In this document: piece by piece, positions 34,101 through 49,100 of the stretch
Layout: each line of letters opens with the position of its first letter
How positions within the stretch are numbered: the first letter of the stretch is position 1
DNA from: Lichenostomus cassidix
Taxonomy: Eukaryota; Chordata; Aves; Passeriformes; Meliphagidae
Assembly (NCBI GenBank): GCA_008360975.2
Contig: CM039211.1
Location: forward strand, 23,656,943 to 23,720,942
Direction: 5' to 3'
Length of the DNA stretch: 64,000 bases
Notes under the pieces: generated by a model
Told to the model about the DNA's origin: nothing
The model's input: only the letters and a program-made list of their open reading frames with translations
The model's database searches: none
Program-made: the position numbers and the translations under genes

Positions 34101-37100
34101 AGTTTGCAGTTGAGTGCATGGTGCAGAGAAAAGGATTCTTCTTGTGACAACTGCAGAGATGTAAAAGGGAGTATGTTTTTAGCTGATAGCTTCTCTAGCA
34201 GTGATTAATGGCAGCTCATGAATTATGCACAGAATTTAAGAAACAGTTCCACATTCTGGATTGCCAGAAATATAAATTTAAGGAATGTACAGCAAAGACC
34301 AGAGGGCATGAAGCTAGGCAAGTGCTACGTTCAGTCATGTGCTGGTGATCTAAGTGGTTGTCCGTAAAATGTTTCACTTTCCAAACTGTGTTAAAGGTGG
34401 GAGAATGTGCTGCTTTATGGTGGATATGGCTAAGGTAGGGCAGACTTTCTCTGCTGACTCTCAATTGTTTGACAGTTAATATTTGGAATGAGGGGAAAAC
34501 CAATGAAATGTGAAGCATTTCAACTTAAAAGACCAAAAGCTTAATGGATTGAAATATCTTCTTTCAGCCGAATGCCTCAGCTCTTTACCAAGGATATAGC
34601 ACTGGTACAGCAGTTTTTTGAAGCCTTATGTAAGGTGGGTGCTGATGGGGCTTTGGGAAATCATTATTGTTTTCTGCTGATTTTGCTTAATTCTTGGCAC
34701 TACACTCTGTAAAGTGAAAACTCTTGGTTTTGTACCGCAGGAAGATGCTGATACTAGGCTTGCCATTCAAGAGGCATTGTCTATGATGGTTGGAGCATAT
34801 AGTAACTTGGAAGGAGCCCAGCGCACCCTGATGGAAGCTCTTGTAGCTTCTTATTTAATAAAGGTATTTTCAGTGGAGTCAAAATCACATACCTTAAAAA
34901 AAGAGCTGTTAATTGTCTTCCTGTTTCCTGACACTTCCTGTTAGATACTTCTGGAGCATGTCTTCCCTTTCTTAATATATTGGCCTGTCGGGGAGAAGGC
35001 AGAGTGTATATGCTTGGATAAAATACTTTTAACATGGCTTGGTGACTGCAGGGAAGGTAACAGTGCAGTTCTCTGTTTGTGTTCTGTTTAGCAAAGAAAC
35101 AAATTCATTGCAATCGGACTGTAAGTTTCTCATAGTCTCCTCCTTAGAAAACTTTGAGAAGCAGATGCTTCAAGTACAGCGTCTTCTGAAATGCTTTGGG
35201 ACAAAGAGAGTTTGGTAGAAAGGATCATTCACTGCTGAGTGGGGTTTCAGTGATACCTGACATACGGCACCTTTGAACCTCTCTAGAAGCTCAGCCTTGA
35301 GACACTAGTCTATCTAAACCACACTTCACTGACATATACTTTCTGAGTACTTTCTATGTGTTCAGAATACCCCAGATTTTCAGAAAGAGTGAGTGTTATA
35401 TATGCTGTGTTTGCATGGGTAGTCAGGCTGACTATGGAGGTGTATGTATTTCTAGTGTAAGAGATAATTTGCATGCCGATAACCCTTTTGCTCAAGGGAT
35501 CTAGATCTCCAGGCAGCACCTTTTTGAGACTATCTGTACCTTACAGGTGGAATGACCGCCTGAAGCTGATGTTTCTTTCCCACCTCTGGCTATGCTGCTC
35601 CTAAGTGTAGCTCTGTTTTCTGTGGATAGATGATATATGTCAGTTTCATTTCAAAACTGCCTGGATGGAGCTGTTCAGTTGTTCAAGAGCTAGGATGATT
35701 CCCAGAGTGTGCATGTGTTAAATTAAACATCTAATTCCCCACTTGTGTATATATGAGATGTTAGCTTTTCTTTGCCCTGTCTTCCTGCCATATGATTGAG
35801 TAAGCATAAGTAGTGTCTCAAAATGTCTAAACTTTTTGAATCATGTTGGTACCAGAGGTACCATCATGTTGACTGATGATGTACAAGTGGTGAGTGAAAG
35901 TCATTACTGCTGTCATTTAAGACTCAACCATATGTTTGTGTCTTTTTCCTTTAAGCCTGAAGTTCAAGTACGTCAAGTGGCTGTAAAATTCGCTAGCACA
36001 GTGTTCCCTCCAGATCATATCCCTTCCAGATACTTACTCCTGTTAGCTGCAGGAGACCCGTAAGTTGTTTTCCTTTATAAATTATTTATGCATATATATA
36101 TACACACACACATACATGCATACATATATATATATATGTATGTATGTGTATATATATGCATATGCACACACACATGTATTTGCACTCAGTATATATTTGG
36201 ATTAAATATGAATACATCTATAGACGTGTGTGTGTAAGTTTGCATATAAATAACTCCAAGAAAAACAAATATGGCAATTTAAAAATTAACCTTTACATAG
36301 GGACATTCTTGACAGTTCTACTGAGAACTGTTACTGTACTCAGTGATAGTCTCTAATTTAGATTGTTTTTCTTGTTTCAGATGAACTGCTTCATGTTAAT
36401 GATCAGTTGGAATTGCAGAGTAAAAATACATTAACTGAAATCACTTTTACAGTGTCTAGAAATCATTTTTTCCTGGCAAATTCTCTCTGTCTATTTTTAG
36501 CTTGTATTTGTGGAGAGTTGAGCATGCAGTTTTGAGAGCTGCCTCTCTCTGCTGAGAAGTAGGTGACTCATTAAATTACAGGAATAATTTAATTTGCAGT
36601 TTTCTGTTGCTGCAGTGTAAATGGTGGGGTTTTTTTTTCCAACTTAGTTTAATTACTAATTTTTTGATGTAAGTAGCTATTGTGTAACTAAGGAAAGCTA
36701 AACAGATCAATTGCAACAACCAGCTCTGTCATTGCAGTGTCAGCACTGTTTAGGAGTAGTTACTTACTGTTAAGTAGGTAATGATAAGCCTGGTAGGTGG
36801 CAGCTGAAGCTTGACTATGGGAAGTGACAGGGAGAAGTACCAGATAGGAAAACAAGGATGTGGGAACCAGGAACTGATGGTGAGCATCAGAAGGGTGTAA
36901 GAGGAACAGAAGTGAGCTCATCCAGTTTTGCGAATAGCACTTGGTATTAACCCTTTTTCTTTCCTATCTCTAAAATAAACAAAAAATTAAAAGTTGTAAT
37001 GCAAGATTTTTTTCCCCTTCCTTTCAAAAATCCCCCACATCATTTAGAAACTGTTCACTCTCCCCCAGCTTCCCAACATACCTTATTGCTCACTAAAGGC

Positions 37101-40100
37101 CATTTTTTCTGTACAAATAATGTCTGTTTCTAATCATTCCTTCTGAAAGGCGGGAGGAGGTACATGGAGAAGCCCAGCGGGTACTGAGAGCATTTTCTGG
37201 AAAAAATGAAAAGGAGAGTGCTGGGAAGCAGATGCCTTCCTTCCCTGAAATGGTCTATTACATTCAAGAAAAGGTACAGTGCTTCTATCACAGTAAATGA
37301 CAAATAGATATCTGATGCTCAGGCATGTGATATGTGTGGTCTTTCCTTCCCTGTGTCTGTTTCCCACGGCTGCCTCAAGGAATAAAGTTAGTGAAAATCA
37401 CAATGGGGATTACACATAGTATTTCATTGCAAAGTTTACCACTTGTCATCACTTTCTGCTGGCATTAATTGCAAGAGATCCTAGTGTTTAGTAACGGGAC
37501 AGATCTTTTAATGAAGGGAGTGTTTTGCTTTCTTGCAATTTGTGCAGATGATATGTGGAATGAAGAATCCAGTGTTTGAGACTTACAATCCAGCATGTTT
37601 CACAAACAGTTCCTGAAGGTGCAAGAAGGCCAGTGAAAAATAATGTACATGAACCAATAAAGGGTCCTAGGCTAGGAAAGGAGATGCTAAGACAATGGAA
37701 GAAGTCTGAGTTGTTGATTTAGAGGCTTAATTTTTCATCTTCATTGCAATTTGTGGAATAATGGCCATGTAAATAGCCTTTCATGGGTTTAGTAGAATGA
37801 TATGCCAAAAACTGTCACTAAGTTTACTCGCAACTGTTTACGCTGAGAGCTCATTTGGAGAAGTGTTAATATGTAGTCTGTTACACACTTCTGTGTAGAG
37901 TAGCTATACTAGGCTTAAAAGCAATAAAGAAGATGTGAAGAGTCACTTACAGTATTTTTTTCCTGTGATAGCCTGCTGTTTAAAAAAATGTGAGACGTAT
38001 GTAATGTTGAAGCCCATCTGATTTTGCAAGAGGTCTCTGATAGCAGAACTATTACACCTGAGAGATTTATTGTGAAATGTGTGCTCTGATGGTGTTGTAC
38101 TCTGCTGGTGTACTCTGTTAGTACTCTGAAGTATTTGATGTTCTGTGAGAAAACTTGCTTTTAGTCCAGAATCCTGGCTATTAAATAGGTATAAAAAATC
38201 AAGACACGAAGACAGATTTTTAAATAACACTCTTAAATGCTGTCCCCTTGAAGTTAATTTTAAGATTTTCCTTTACATTTGTAATATCACTAAATAACTA
38301 TGAATCAATGTAGTTTAATCACTGCTGAGAAAACCAAGAGTCCCTCAATCATGGGGGAATTAAAATTTTTGAAGCACTTTTAAGATCTTCTTTACATGTC
38401 CTGAAGGTGTACTTAAAAATCCTGGAGGTACATGTATTTGTTTAGTATCTCAAAGTGTGAATTTTAACATACTATCAGTAATCTGTGACTTCTGAAAGTG
38501 TTTGAGAAGTCTGGATGCATTGTTTGGCACAGCTGGCTGAGATGCAAAATGACTGCTGATTTAGCGTACTTCCCTCCTTCTGAAAGAAAAACATATGTGA
38601 AAGAGTAGGACCCAATCTACTGGGTATGGGTGGGAAACCATTCTTCAAAGGAGTAAGTGTGAAGTGTGAACTGTCTGTTCACTAAATCAGGTTTTCCTTA
38701 GTAATTCTGGATGTCATTGAAATTAGCATTGCAATAGTTCACAGCGTGTTAAGGTGACTGAGGATCTGTTGTCTTCTGCAACTTCTGCCTTGTGTGTTTA
38801 CTCAAATATAAGGCTGCCTGACTAAATCAAGCCGTACTATTGATGTGCATGTTGCCTGTTAAATATACATATATATATATATATTGCTTTTCTGCAACTT
38901 TTGCAGTGAGTGTCACTGAAAACATCCTGTTCGGATGTTTTTCTGCTGTTATAGTCCTGCTTGTCAAAGTGAACATTTGCATGGAAAGGAGTTGCTCACT
39001 TGCTGCTGCAGCCTTCCACATAGCAGGTGGAGAGACTTCCTCTGAGTCTCTCTCAGTCTGGGAGACTCCCTGGGCTTGGCTGGCATAGCCTGAGGCACCC
39101 ATCTACCTATCTCCCAGTACTGGGGAAAGCTGACTGCTCTGCAGCCTCTCCAGACAAAGCTGCCATCTTAAAGCTTTCTGGCTGCCTATCAGCGGGGAGC
39201 CTCAGAGTTTGGAGGTTTATGAGGTACTTTGTGTTTGAATTCTAAAGTGCTTCTTTGTTTTCTGAAAGGAAGAACGTTACACTCCTTCAGCCTCCCCTAC
39301 TATTTCCTCTCATGCATCCAGAGTTTCCAGTTTCTGAGTTGATCAGGATGTAAAGTAGATTGACCTGACTATTACCAAGTGCACTGTGCCCTTTTTGTTA
39401 CAGAGCTGTTACACTTTTTCAGTTGCTAAGTGGAGGATTAACATAGTCACATCAGCAAAATTTCATTGACCTTTTCAACATCTCTGCTGTTATGGGTCTG
39501 AATGTTCCACTCTTAATTTACTCTGTTGTTTAGGCCTCTCACCGAATGAAAACCCCAGCTAAATATATGACTGGAACTGCAGCACTGCCTTTCAATCCTG
39601 CCACATTTGGAGAGGTAATTGTCTGGATTTACTTTCTCAGAAATGTGTACTGTTATTTATCTAGAGGACAGTGTAAGAAGCTAAACAGCTACCATAAGTC
39701 ACTCTACATACTAAAATTCTTTTAGACAAATGTTGGGATTAACTCTCCATCCTTTGTCTTTAAACAGCAGTCTGAACAGGATTTTCACAGGGGATTGGAA
39801 GGAATGTTCATGAGAGGGGGTTGCTGCACTGCTCTGCAGCATATCTAATAAAATAGTATTAGATATTAGGCAGTCCTGGGCAGAGGTACCATTATGCTCC
39901 TTGAGACTGTTTTTTTCTAACAGAATCCCAGGCTTCAGTGATCTGTAGACACAAATGGAGATGGGAAGCGAGATCGGTATTAGCAGTGTGTTGGGTTGCA
40001 TTTGTACATATGTCAAATTGGTATAGGGTGCAGGCTGAAGTGCCTGCAAGGAGGTTGCGCTAACTGATGATAAACCAAAAGTCTGCATATGATTTTATCT

Positions 40101-43100
40101 TTAGAGAATGATGTAGGGTTGTCTGCTTACACAGGCGTATTGCAGAAACTGGTCGTAAGATCTGTTACATTTCATGTTTGTTCCTGTCTCTACACTGACT
40201 CTTCTGTCTAGATTTGATTAAAGGAGAAGCTTTCTAGTTTAGGTTACATTGAATACAGCATATTCTCTGCTCTTCTGTCTCCTATGTGGGTTTTCCAGTG
40301 CTCATGCACTCAGGATCCTGTGTTTTTATCTTCCCTACTTAGATAGTTCTGTATCTGCGGATGTGTCTTGCTCACAGTGCTGGTGTGGTGCCAACCTCAC
40401 AGAACTTGGCAGATATGCAAGATCATGCTCCAGCTATTGGACGTTACATAAGAAACCTCATGTCTGGCAACCACATATCTTTCTCTTCTTCCTCCTCCTC
40501 TTCAAAAAATGTGGAAACCAACCCTGTACATATATATATTGGCCTTCTTCAGCAGCTCTTAGCTGGTGTTGGAGGTAAGAAGCTGTGTGCAGCAGCATCC
40601 TGAAGAAATAAGTATATTCTCTTATTAGAAATGAGTTGTCCAGTGCTTTGAACTTGGCTTCAGCAATCACAGAGTTGAAATGTGGACTATATACTATTTA
40701 GTTTAAACTTGTTTTCTTCTATGCTAGTGTGCAGATGGGAGAAAGCAGGGCTGTAAAATTGCAGTATCAGTTGATATAATAGTGTAAAATTGTAAAGCCA
40801 TTGTATATTACAGCTTCCTCACCAGTCTCCCTCACTCTGATAATAGCTTGTCTGCCACAAGTATAGTCTAAAACACTTGAATGCATTTAGAACAAATTAC
40901 TACCAGAGTATTTGCTTTTATTAGTTTCCCTAATATGTCTGAAAATATTACACCCTATTATACTGAATTGTTTGTTATCTGTAGTGAATTACAAATAAAT
41001 GCCTGAAATGCCTGATACTTCTTTACCTCTTTTAATTACTAAATGTGAGATTAATGTAAATACTGGAGTTGTTTAATAACCTGGTTCTTTAATTATTGCT
41101 TAGGTTTGCCAGTCATGTATTGTCTTCTGGAAGTTGTTTCAGTGTACCCAGAAAAACTGGCTACCAGATTTGTAGACAAAATGGATTGGATTAAGGTATA
41201 GTGAAACCCCTTCTTTTTTGGTGATTTTTTTGGGTTGGATGAGATCTGGCATTAGCAAAATCTGGCACATTTCCCATGGTGAAGCAGAGTATTATTTCCA
41301 AGCATGCACTTGGATTTTAAATCTGGTTTTTCTACTCACAGTCAACACCTCATGAAATGTTATATGTACCAGGATGGGGAAAATTATTTTATGGTTCTTT
41401 CGTATTAATGATTTTGTTCACAGACTTATATGCTCTAGGTAATCTGTCATCTATCCTGTTGGTGTAATCCATTTTTTTTCTCTCCAAAAGAAAACTGAAG
41501 ACAAAATTCTGCACATTTTTGAAGAAATTGTTGAACAGTGTGAATGTTTCAGTGAAAGAAGTGAATGATTTCTCAGAGGATGAGATTAATTAGATCCCTG
41601 ATTGTTTTAGAAGCCTTTCTGTGGAGATATTTTTTTTCTATTTATTAGTCCCAGACAGAAGAAACTGCGTACACTGGAGTCTGCTTGGGAATAACCCAAA
41701 GGGAATTCTGCTTTCCTTAGATTCTTTTCTCAGGCAACTCTCTGCTTTTGCATGGTTTGCCTCAAACCTCCAAAGTTCTTGAAGGTCTTACAGGTTGTCA
41801 TTGCTTTCACAGGGGCAATCTGGCAGGTTAAAAGGTCAAGGTTAACAAAAATTAGAATGTGCTTTAATAGTTCCTTATGATGATATGTGTGCTGCATTGC
41901 ACTGTATGAAGTTTATCACTTCTCATTTGTGTGCAGGTATGAATCACACAGGAGAGTACTTAAAAACATTCCCCTTTTCAGTATTCGTCATCATTTGTAG
42001 AAAACCCTTCTTGTAAAAACCCTTCATCATTTGTAGAAAACCCACTTTGGCCTGGTGTCCATTTGCAAAATTAAGCTTCTAGTGGTGGTTATTGATAGTA
42101 CCGAGTTTCAGAAATACTGTTGTGAATCATGCTTCATGTGTTTTTGCCTTGCCAAGTGAAGCAAACAGGTTGAGGGCTCTGTTAGAAGTCAGATTCGTGA
42201 TCTGATACTAGTTTGGAGTTGAAGTTAGTGTCACATTTCATGAGCCTGACAGATCATTTCTTGTTTGTTTCCTTGGCTCAGTTTGGTTTCTTTGTGGTGG
42301 CCCAAGGCATTCAAAGATTTGGGTATGAATTCTTCCCAGGAGTTGCATTATATTGCATTATGCGTCAAGTTACTGATAGACATAGGATTATATCGTAATA
42401 AATTACCCGAGGCTTCCAAAATTCAACTTTTTAGCAATTTATTTAGACAATACAAGTTCTCAGATACAAAGTGGATAATTTGGCATTGAGAGCTGTGATT
42501 TCCTGGACCTTTTTTTTTTTTGGCATGGTTGGATTTAAATGGCTAACCCTCTTGCGGGTTTTTTTCCCTTTGATTAATAAGAAGGGTATGGAAGCCTCCA
42601 GCAGCTCAGGGAAAATAGTGGTTTAGGATGTGGGCATTTTTAGTGCAGGATGAATGCAAAGCCTGGAAGCTCTTAGCTGCAGACAAAATTTGGCCAGGAA
42701 TTCAATCTGTGTGTTTTGACGCAGAACTGGTGGGTGGCCCTCTTGTGGCTAGTGGCTTTCTTCCTCCAGAACACTGAGTGTGTAATGAATGCTTTGCTAA
42801 ATTGAGGATTTTGTTTCTTATTAAGTGATAATGCTGTTGGTTTAAAGAGTGGATTCTGAGTTAAGATTTATGTATCTCCATGGCAATTGTCTTTGTATAT
42901 TGAAGCGCTTTATGAACAGTCTGGGTAAGAAGCTGCTTCCATATTTCATGGTTTGGTTTTTTTTAAACTTCCACAGAGCCTGATGAACACCAACAAAGAG
43001 GAAATGCGTGAGCTTGCAGCCCTGTTTTATTCTGTAATATTGTCTACCATGTCTGGAGATGAGCTTAAGGCATCCTTGGAGCAGCTGATCAAGATGACAA

Positions 43101-46100
43101 AAGACAACCATGTAACTATCTTCCTTTGTCTGCTTCCTGGTTTTTTTAATGTCATGTAATTGATAGGATATTTGAATTCACAGTGTGTCCAGGATGTATT
43201 AACCTTAATCTGGGTGTAAAATTAACTAGCTGACTTCCAGCTGGATGGTGACAAGGGATTTTTGTTGTAGGTGAGTGCAACAGATCTTTAAATAAATTAA
43301 TCTGTGAAGCGATTGTTAAGGTCAGTAGAAGGATTTCCTGGAGGCACGTCCCAAGCAAAGCACTGTCATGTATTGAACCAGTTTTAGCCAGCTAAATAGC
43401 CACATCCCAGTGAGTGGTAATAGGTCAGTTTACCAGTTTCTTATTCTTGAGCACCCACAGACACCCACAGAATCAAGAAAATGTTTGTCTTGTTAAATGT
43501 TCTGCTCATCCTCTCCTGAGCCATAGCTGCCTCCTGGGTCCTCACTGCCTCAGCGTCTTGTGCTATGTGAGGGCTGTGCCTTCTTCCCTCTCATCCCACA
43601 TGGACTGCTTAGCAGCCCTCCACAGCTGTGTCTTTACATGCTGGGTTTGCCTGCCTTCCCTCCTCCAGCAGCTCCTTCACCCTCCCCTTATCCTTATTTC
43701 TCCATTTTGCCGCTGCAAGCATGGAAAAGGAATCCTGAAAACAAATTGGTCAGGTTTCTGTGCTACTGTGTTTTGAATTCTGTGAGGGAGGGAAAGGAAT
43801 AGCGTTTTTTGTTTCTGTTTCCCTAAAATGGTTTTATATCAGTCTCTGTGAAGGACTTAATGGGCCACCATTTTACATTGCGGGTGACAGGCTGACAAGA
43901 AGTGCTGATTGCTTTATGTTGTAGTTAACAAACATGATTTATTTTGAATCTCTGGAAGCTCTACCTGTGAGCCAAAGCCATGTCATAGTTCATTTTTGTG
44001 TAGGGCACAGCTCCTGCAGACACGAAGCCAGCACACACGGGTCCTGTGAGTCTGAGTCAGCTAGAGCTCTGACTTGTTGCTACTGTACAAAACCACTTGA
44101 ATTTGTACAGCTAGGGGTGGTGATGATCCTAGTAATCTCAGTAAGGACTGGCAGTGTGAGTGGATAGCTAAGTAGAGGTGGGGGAAGGGTCCATCTTCTG
44201 CTGTCTTTGCAGTGAGACCACATCAACAAATGGTCCTTGGTGGCCCAGCTAGGTTGAGGACTCATTCTGGCAGCACAATTGCACTGGTGCAACTTTTTGT
44301 AGTGTTGGGATAAAAACGAGATATGAACTAATCCAAGCTTAAGCCCCTGCACCCTTCCCTTTGTTTTTTGGGTTTTTTTCTTTTTTCATTTAGGTAGCAT
44401 TTGAGTCTCACAGCCTTGTTTCTGCACAAAATCCTTTCGCTAGAATTCACCTGTAGGAACAAATATGGTCATTAAATAGTTCTAGCACCAAATCAGCCTT
44501 GGAGAAATTGGTATTCCTCACATCTAGTTATAATAATTAGGTTTCACCATTTGTGGTCTGCTAAACAGAGGCATTGTCTTCAGCATAGGGCAGGTGTGTT
44601 CTCATGCTTAGCAATGCAAATCTAGAGCAATTCCCCTACTGCTTTTTACCAAAGAGTGCATTTTGTCACCTTCATCTAAGTATGTCCGGTTTTTGAGTAG
44701 AGACAATGTAGTTTGCTTTTTTTCAGCCCAGCTACCAAAGGGTAGCTTTAGGAATGTGAGTGATGGTGATAAATTCTTAATCTGTCCTCCTTAACCTCTT
44801 TTAAGTTTTGTTAATTAATCTTAAAGAACTCCGTTCATCAGAGAGCACTAACACTGTCAAACTCTCTGTTGTTTTATTGTGTGTTAGAGCTCTGCATTCA
44901 TTAGGGTGCCTTCTGATCTGGCTTGTCCATATGTGTTTTTAAATCAGTGCTTTGTGCAAAGTGTTACTTACTTTGAAAATGAGATTTTTTGCACTGTTGG
45001 TGTTGTCTGTAGAGCCCGGAGGTCCAACATGGATCCTTGTTGGCTTTGGGATTTACAGTAGGAAGGTACTTGGCCAAAGGGAAAATCAGAACAATGGAGC
45101 TACATGACATAGGACAACCAAACACTGCAGTCATGCCGGAACAAGAGCAACTTATAAAGTCGACAACAGAGACAATAGGTAACTTCCTGCCTAAGACTTT
45201 GCTGCATGTAAAAGTTGTTTTTTTCAATCCACCCCAGGCTGAGGATTTTTCTGATATACTCAGCCCATAGATAGAGTAATTTTGAGTTCAATTTTTGTGA
45301 TAGAATTTACAGCTTGTAAGAATGTAATCTGATTGGATGTATGGACATTTTAACAAATCCTAGGTGGACTTTATAACTTACAGACCAACACAGCACAATC
45401 AGGAATGGTGTCACTTCCTAGATTCCTCTCAATGTTTCCTTTCACTTTGATTCTTTTTTTCTAGTGTAAAGCTTCCTACCAGCTGTAGAGGAGATAAATG
45501 CTTTGCACCTTGCATTGCTAAAATACAAATGCCTGCCCACTGCTAAATAATAATAAGAAGAAGAAATTTGAGTCATCCTGTTTTGCTTTTTCCTCTAGGT
45601 TCTTTTCTGGACAGCACCTCTCCCTTCCTTGTGGTGGGGGCTTGTACAGCTCTTGGGGAGATTGGCAGAAATGGCCCCTTGCCCATCCCCAACGAAGGAT
45701 CAGGATTTACAAAACTGCAACTTGTTGAAAACTTATTGGCCCGAATCCCTTCCAGCAAGGAAACAAATAAGGCAAGATTTTTGTTGTGTTGTTATGATTC
45801 CTGTTAATTTCTTGAGTGCTCACTAGGTATATGTATTACGTGACAAACTCAGCCTCATTTTTTAAAGAAATTAGGCTTTCTGTTGGCTTTAGTGAGTTGC
45901 TTAGGGTCAGGGTCTTCCTAATATTGTCTAGCACTGATCATTTGTGCTTTCTATAGTCATAAGTGGGGACTTAAGGGATGGAAATAGGAATAGTCATAAT
46001 TCTAATTAAGGAAAAATGAGAGTATCTTCTTTTATCTACAAATAATCCTCAAAGGTAACAGGACATTTTTTTCTGATCTGCTTTGGAAGAGAGGTGCACT

Positions 46101-49100
46101 GATTGATCTAATTAGCCACTTGCATATCTAGCTTCTGGTACCCTTAGTGAAACTTTGGCAAGGGTGAGAAATAGTGGGTTTAACGTGCATCTTATGGACT
46201 GACCAGAAGATTATATTATGGTGCTATTTTTTGTTTGTATTTTAGATGAAGGAACGAGCAATACAAACATTAGGTTACTTCCCTGTGGGAGATGAAGATT
46301 TTCCCCACCAGAAGCTACTGCTGCAGGGTTTAATGGATTCTGTGGAGGTGAGAGACTATCCATATATTATCCTTTGTACTACAGTGAGTATTTCTCTTTG
46401 GATGCTTTTTATGTACTGCACAGCCAGGGGTTACAAGGGGAGTTGTCCTTTTGTAATAGTGCTTCTGGGTTTTTTAAAACTGCCTTGAAATAGAGAGCAG
46501 AGGTAGACTTTGGGCTGATAAAATGTTTTATCCCACAGTTTAAAAACTTGCTAGTCCAAGTGTCTGCCTCAGTCTGAGACAAATAATTTCCATTCAGGAA
46601 GCTTATGGATTTTTTTTGCATGCTATTGTATATAAAATCTCCAGAGCTTATAGTAATGAAGTCATAGGCCTATACTATGTCCTTCAAAAGTACCTGAAAG
46701 TAGGTAATAAACATACACCTTTTTTATCTGAACTACATCAGCTAATACAACACACTTGAATTAGAAGTTTGTAGGAATATATATATATCTTGTCTAAATG
46801 CATCATTGTAGTGCACTGCATTCTTTCGCAGTAATTCAGAGCTTCTGTACATATTGCAATATGCTCGATAACAAAATGAAATAAAAGGACCTTTTTTAGT
46901 GTTCATTTACAGCTTGTTTTACCTTTCCTCCTTGCTTATACTGACAGAGGATTTTGCATTGTAGAAGTGACTGTTGAGTATGAGACAGGCATGCTTTGCT
47001 GAGTCCTCCAATCTGATGTGATCAAACAAGCAAGAGCCATAGAATTATAGAATGGTTTGGGTTGGAAGGGACCTGAAAGATTATCTAGCTCCAATCCCTC
47101 TGCTCTGGGCAGGGACACTTTACACAAGACCAGTTTGCTCAAAGCCCCATCCAGCCTGACCTTGAACACTGCTAGGATTGGGGTATCCACAGCTTCTTCT
47201 ATGGGCAACCTCTTCCAGTGCTTCACCACCTTCACAGTAAAGAATTTCTTCCTAATATCTCAACTGAACTCTCAGTTTGAAGCCATTAACCACTTGTCCT
47301 ATAACTGTACTTAGAATAGTGAGAATACTGTGTACCCAAACATCAAAAGATGTTTCTGAGTGCTTTTTTTTTCTCCTGTAATTGCATGGGGGCATTGCAA
47401 CTTTCTTTATAAAAGATGTACTTGAGAAAAACCAATTTATCTTAGCTGGCAGGAAGCTAAGAGTTTAATTCTCCAAGTACCTGAGCATTTTGTGCTTCTA
47501 AAGCATAAGGAATGCAGTCTCGAAGGTACTCAGCAGGTACGGAAATCAGTTCTTGCAACATAAGATTCATCATAAATAATGACAAGAAAGTGGCATATCC
47601 TGTTCCTGAAGGCTCAGAGAATAGTGTAAGGAGAGCAGTGAAGCAAAACAAGTACCATCTGAATTCTTCTAATGTGAAAAACAGACTTCTGCATCTTTTA
47701 AGAGATCAGCTTCAGGATGGAATTACAGGAGACTCTTTCAATACTACATAATTTGATAAAGTCGTAGTAATTTTCACTGATCACTAGCAGCCTCATTCTA
47801 ACTTAGTTTTATTTTCATTCTATCTATCCAATACTTTCTTTTCATCAAGTTGAACTTTTGCAGAGACTAGCAAATATTTTGTAGAAGGTGTGCTTTAAAA
47901 AAACTGTGGAAATTTTAGCTTTTGTCATTCAATTTGGACAGTTTGACATTGCCTCATTTTCCATCAGCTTCAGTGGGTCTAATGTGCCATGTAGTCTCAA
48001 AAGCTCACCAAAAGAGTGATATTGCGGAAAACTGGGACTGGGAAAAAAGCTGTGGGTTTATGAAGTGCCAGAAGTTTTGGTGTGTATTTAGTTAGTACTG
48101 TCAGTGATGTTCTGATGTGTTTTTCAGGCCAAACAAATAGAGCTGCAGTTCACTGTTGGTGAAGCTATTACCAGTGCTGCTGTTGGAACCAGCTCGGTGG
48201 CTGCACGGGATGCATGGACGGTCACAGAGGAGGAATATATCCCCCCTTCAAGTAGGCCTTCCTAGTGCAGGGGCTGGGTTGAGAAACATTTGGGTTGGGA
48301 AAGCCTGTAACACTGGGCTCCATAGCATCATTTCTGTGGCCTTTGATTTATAACTGTACATGCAAGAGGTGTTTTGTGTCTGTGGTTATATACAGGTTGT
48401 TTTACTTCTTCATGTCCATCTGCTCAGAGGGCAGAAGGCTTTATTTCATGGGCTGTTTAGATAGCTTCTTACGTAATTCATTGCCTCTTGACTCTGTATT
48501 TGTTTGTTTTTTTCTTTTCCGTTTGCCATGTTGAGTTACTTTTGGGTTTTAATACACAAACATTTTAAAATGCCATTTTAACGCCTGAGCAGGAAAATAG
48601 GGTTATGAAATTAAATTGCAAGTGTTTTCCAACAACTTGAAATGATACAATTAAGGGAAAGGTACATGCAGTAAATGCAGAAATTCTATATAAGGACTAA
48701 GTTTCTGTACTCATTGAAATACAAGTGTGACAAAATGCTAGCTACAAATCAGGCAACTGTTTGAATATCACCCTCAGACTTGCAAACACATTTTAATTTT
48801 GTGAGAGTGGTCTTAGATGTCTAGTGTACACAAAGCTGAGCATGTGGTAGAAGTCGAACCCTGACATTGCTCCAGAAATTTAGAGTTGTTACAAAAAAAA
48901 AAAAAGTAGTGCCCTAAGTGAATGTGAATGGTACCTATTCTTGACCAGAGGATCTGAAACATGTTCATGAAGGGTTAGGAGGACTCTATATTTCTATTAT
49001 TTGTTCTACTATTATTGCTTTCCCAGTGACTTCCTAAATGTGCAGAGATTAAGGGATCACCTGAGTACTCTTGGGTTTATTAGGTTTTTCATTATTTTGG

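Larger units (their letters stand above)
30012..37149 (+). other. ECPAS: ECPAS introns 6-15
   Basis: Ten introns from ~105 bp to ~1.2 kb. The only distinct structure is the alternating tract at 36087-36179 in intron 15. The open frames at 30123-31034 and nearby are chance or exon shadows. Confidence 0.6.
37274..46245 (+). other. ECPAS: ECPAS introns 16-22
   Basis: Seven introns of ~0.4-2.3 kb. They contain a TA microsatellite (~38,867-38,884), a short 36-bp-period duplication (41988-42043) and the GC-AG intron 45772-46245. No gene was seen. Confidence 0.6.
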
